From: Muribaculaceae bacterium
Lineage (GTDB): Bacteria; Bacteroidota; Bacteroidia; Bacteroidales; Muribaculaceae
NCBI GenBank assembly: GCA_023665425.1
Contig: JAMPDX010000001.1
Span: 917,197 to 981,196 of the forward strand
Reading direction: 5' to 3'
Length of the DNA: 64,000 bases
Positions 63,292 through 64,000 of this stretch are shown here, piece by piece. Within the stretch, counting starts at the first letter, position 1, and each line of letters opens with the position of its first letter. The position numbers were made by a program, and so were the translations under genes. The notes below the pieces were generated by a model, which had not been told where the DNA came from, made no database searches, and worked only from the letters and a program-made list of their open reading frames with translations.

Positions 63292-63464
63292 AGTTTTATT
63301 AGATATAGTGTATTTAACAATAAGTGTGTTGAGGAGTAAAGGAGGGATGGATGAGCCGGGGAGTCGCTCGCCAACTCATCCACCCGTCAACTTTTATGTA
63401 CAACGTCAACAGACATTAAATTGTTTAGACACTTATCAATAATTTGTGTGGAGCATTTCAGTTT

Positions 63465-64000
63465 CTACACGCGAGTGACACTGACATTCACCTTGACATC
63501 GTCGAGGTCGAGCTCCTGAGCATTGTCGCCCACGGCGTCTACAGCCTCGATAGAGGCAGCAAGCACTTGAGCGGCGATGTAGTCGGCAAAGTCGGCCAGG
63601 GCGGCATCTGTGACCGGGTTGTGCTCAATGAGCACTTTGACCTTGTCGGTGATGTCGAAGTCAGAAGCCTTGCGAATGTTCTGTATGCGATTGATGAGCT
63701 CGCGGGCCACTCCTTCATTCTTAAGAGCCGGGGTGACTGTGACATCGAGGGCCACTGTCAGGTCGCCGGCAGAGCCAACAGACCATCCGGGGATATCCTC
63801 GGCCAACACCTCAACATCGTCAAGGGTGATGACCGGAGCACCCTCCAGGTCAGCAAATGTGAATTTGCCTTCGCGCTCGAGTTCGGCGATTTGCGGCTGG
63901 CTCATCTCCTTGATTGCGGCACCGAGTTGCTTCATGATCTTGCCGAAGCGAGGACCGAGCTTCTTGAAGTCGGCTTTGACACGCTTCACCAGGCCACTCT
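63465..64000 (-). CDS. ileS: Isoleucyl-tRNA synthetase, C-terminal part (cut by the window edge)
   Basis: The last 178 residues or so of IleS. The segment VKADFKKLGPRFGKIMKQL, followed by a TVTPALKNEGVARELINRIQNIRK helix and a DKVKVLIEHN strand, is typical of the C-terminal anticodon-binding and tail region of long bacterial-type IleS. The N-terminal part lies beyond 64000, so no catalytic motif can be seen. It charges tRNA-Ile. It heads the ileS-dksA-lspA arrangement on the minus strand. Confidence 0.9.
   Translation of the reverse strand, partial: SGLVKRVKADFKKLGPRFGKIMKQLGAAIKEMSQPQIAELEREGKFTFADLEGAPVITLDDVEVLAEDIPGWSVGSAGDLTVALDVTVTPALKNEGVARELINRIQNIRKASDFDITDKVKVLIEHNPVTDAALADFADYIAAQVLAASIEAVDAVGDNAQELDLDDVKVNVSVTRV

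Overview
The window looks like a piece of chromosome from a gut Bacteroidales bacterium, most likely Muribaculaceae (S24-7) or a close relative. The evidence is a series of promoters of the Bacteroidetes form TTTG-N19-21-TAnnTTTG, weak Shine-Dalgarno sequences, families largely restricted to Bacteroidetes (DUF3943, DUF4290, DUF4296, DUF4924, DUF6029, Omp28, C10 peptidase) and about 45-50 percent GC. No rRNA, tRNA, CRISPR array, intact insertion sequence or prophage was recognised. Most of the window is core chromosome, interrupted by AT-rich or repeat-rich accessory patches.

Layout. 0-9.3 kb: small membrane protein, AddB-like nuclease divergent from holB, sugar nucleotidyltransferase plus galE, a umuC-type polymerase, an AI-2E transporter. 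9.3-12 kb: an AT-rich patch with a C10 (streptopain-like) lipoprotein protease whose frame is broken at an A_AAA_AAG heptamer, and a secreted partner protein. 12-22 kb (minus strand): DUF4924, ligA, DUF3943, TPR protein, sodB, a ThiE-like barrel, cstA, a PD40 protein. 22.4-28 kb: an envelope thiol-redox cluster (TlpA-like thioredoxin, DUF6029, Omp28, DsbD). 28-30 kb: SemiSWEET and nhaA. 30.3-35.6 kb: iorA-iorB, an aminotransferase and a CoA-transferase, which together look like 2-oxoacid (aromatic amino acid) fermentation. 36-39.7 kb: thrS-infC-rpmI-rplT. 39.7-40.7 kb: a gene-free kilobase of large inverted repeats. 40.7-44.3 kb: etfB-etfA-acyl-CoA dehydrogenase. 44.5-50 kb: an AT-rich region with an Eis-like acetyltransferase, an XRE regulator, glycerate kinase and long gene-free stretches. 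50-52.7 kb: secreted GH2 glycosidase. 52.7-58.1 kb (minus): ompA-like, acidic protein, rimM, murA, DUF4290, lepA. 58.3-61 kb: two lipoproteins and a three-copy 134-bp tandem repeat. 61-64 kb (minus): ileS (cut by the window edge), dksA-like, lspA, DUF4296, small conserved protein.

The most notable signals are: (1) the protease gene, in which a dnaX-like slippery heptamer lies in the correct phase, 3 nt before the zero-frame stop, with a hairpin 9 nt downstream, so that a -1 shift restores a 416-residue protein with Cys195 and His340 in place; (2) large imperfect palindromes at 35.66-35.92 kb and 39.87-40.14 kb; (3) a leader-like repeat shared by the left window edge and the nhaA upstream region, and a related 15-bp intergenic motif found at several places; (4) two promoters whose -7 box lies only 4 nt from the start codon, suggesting leaderless mRNAs; (5) a terminator-like hairpin in the thrS leader. 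None is proven from sequence alone.
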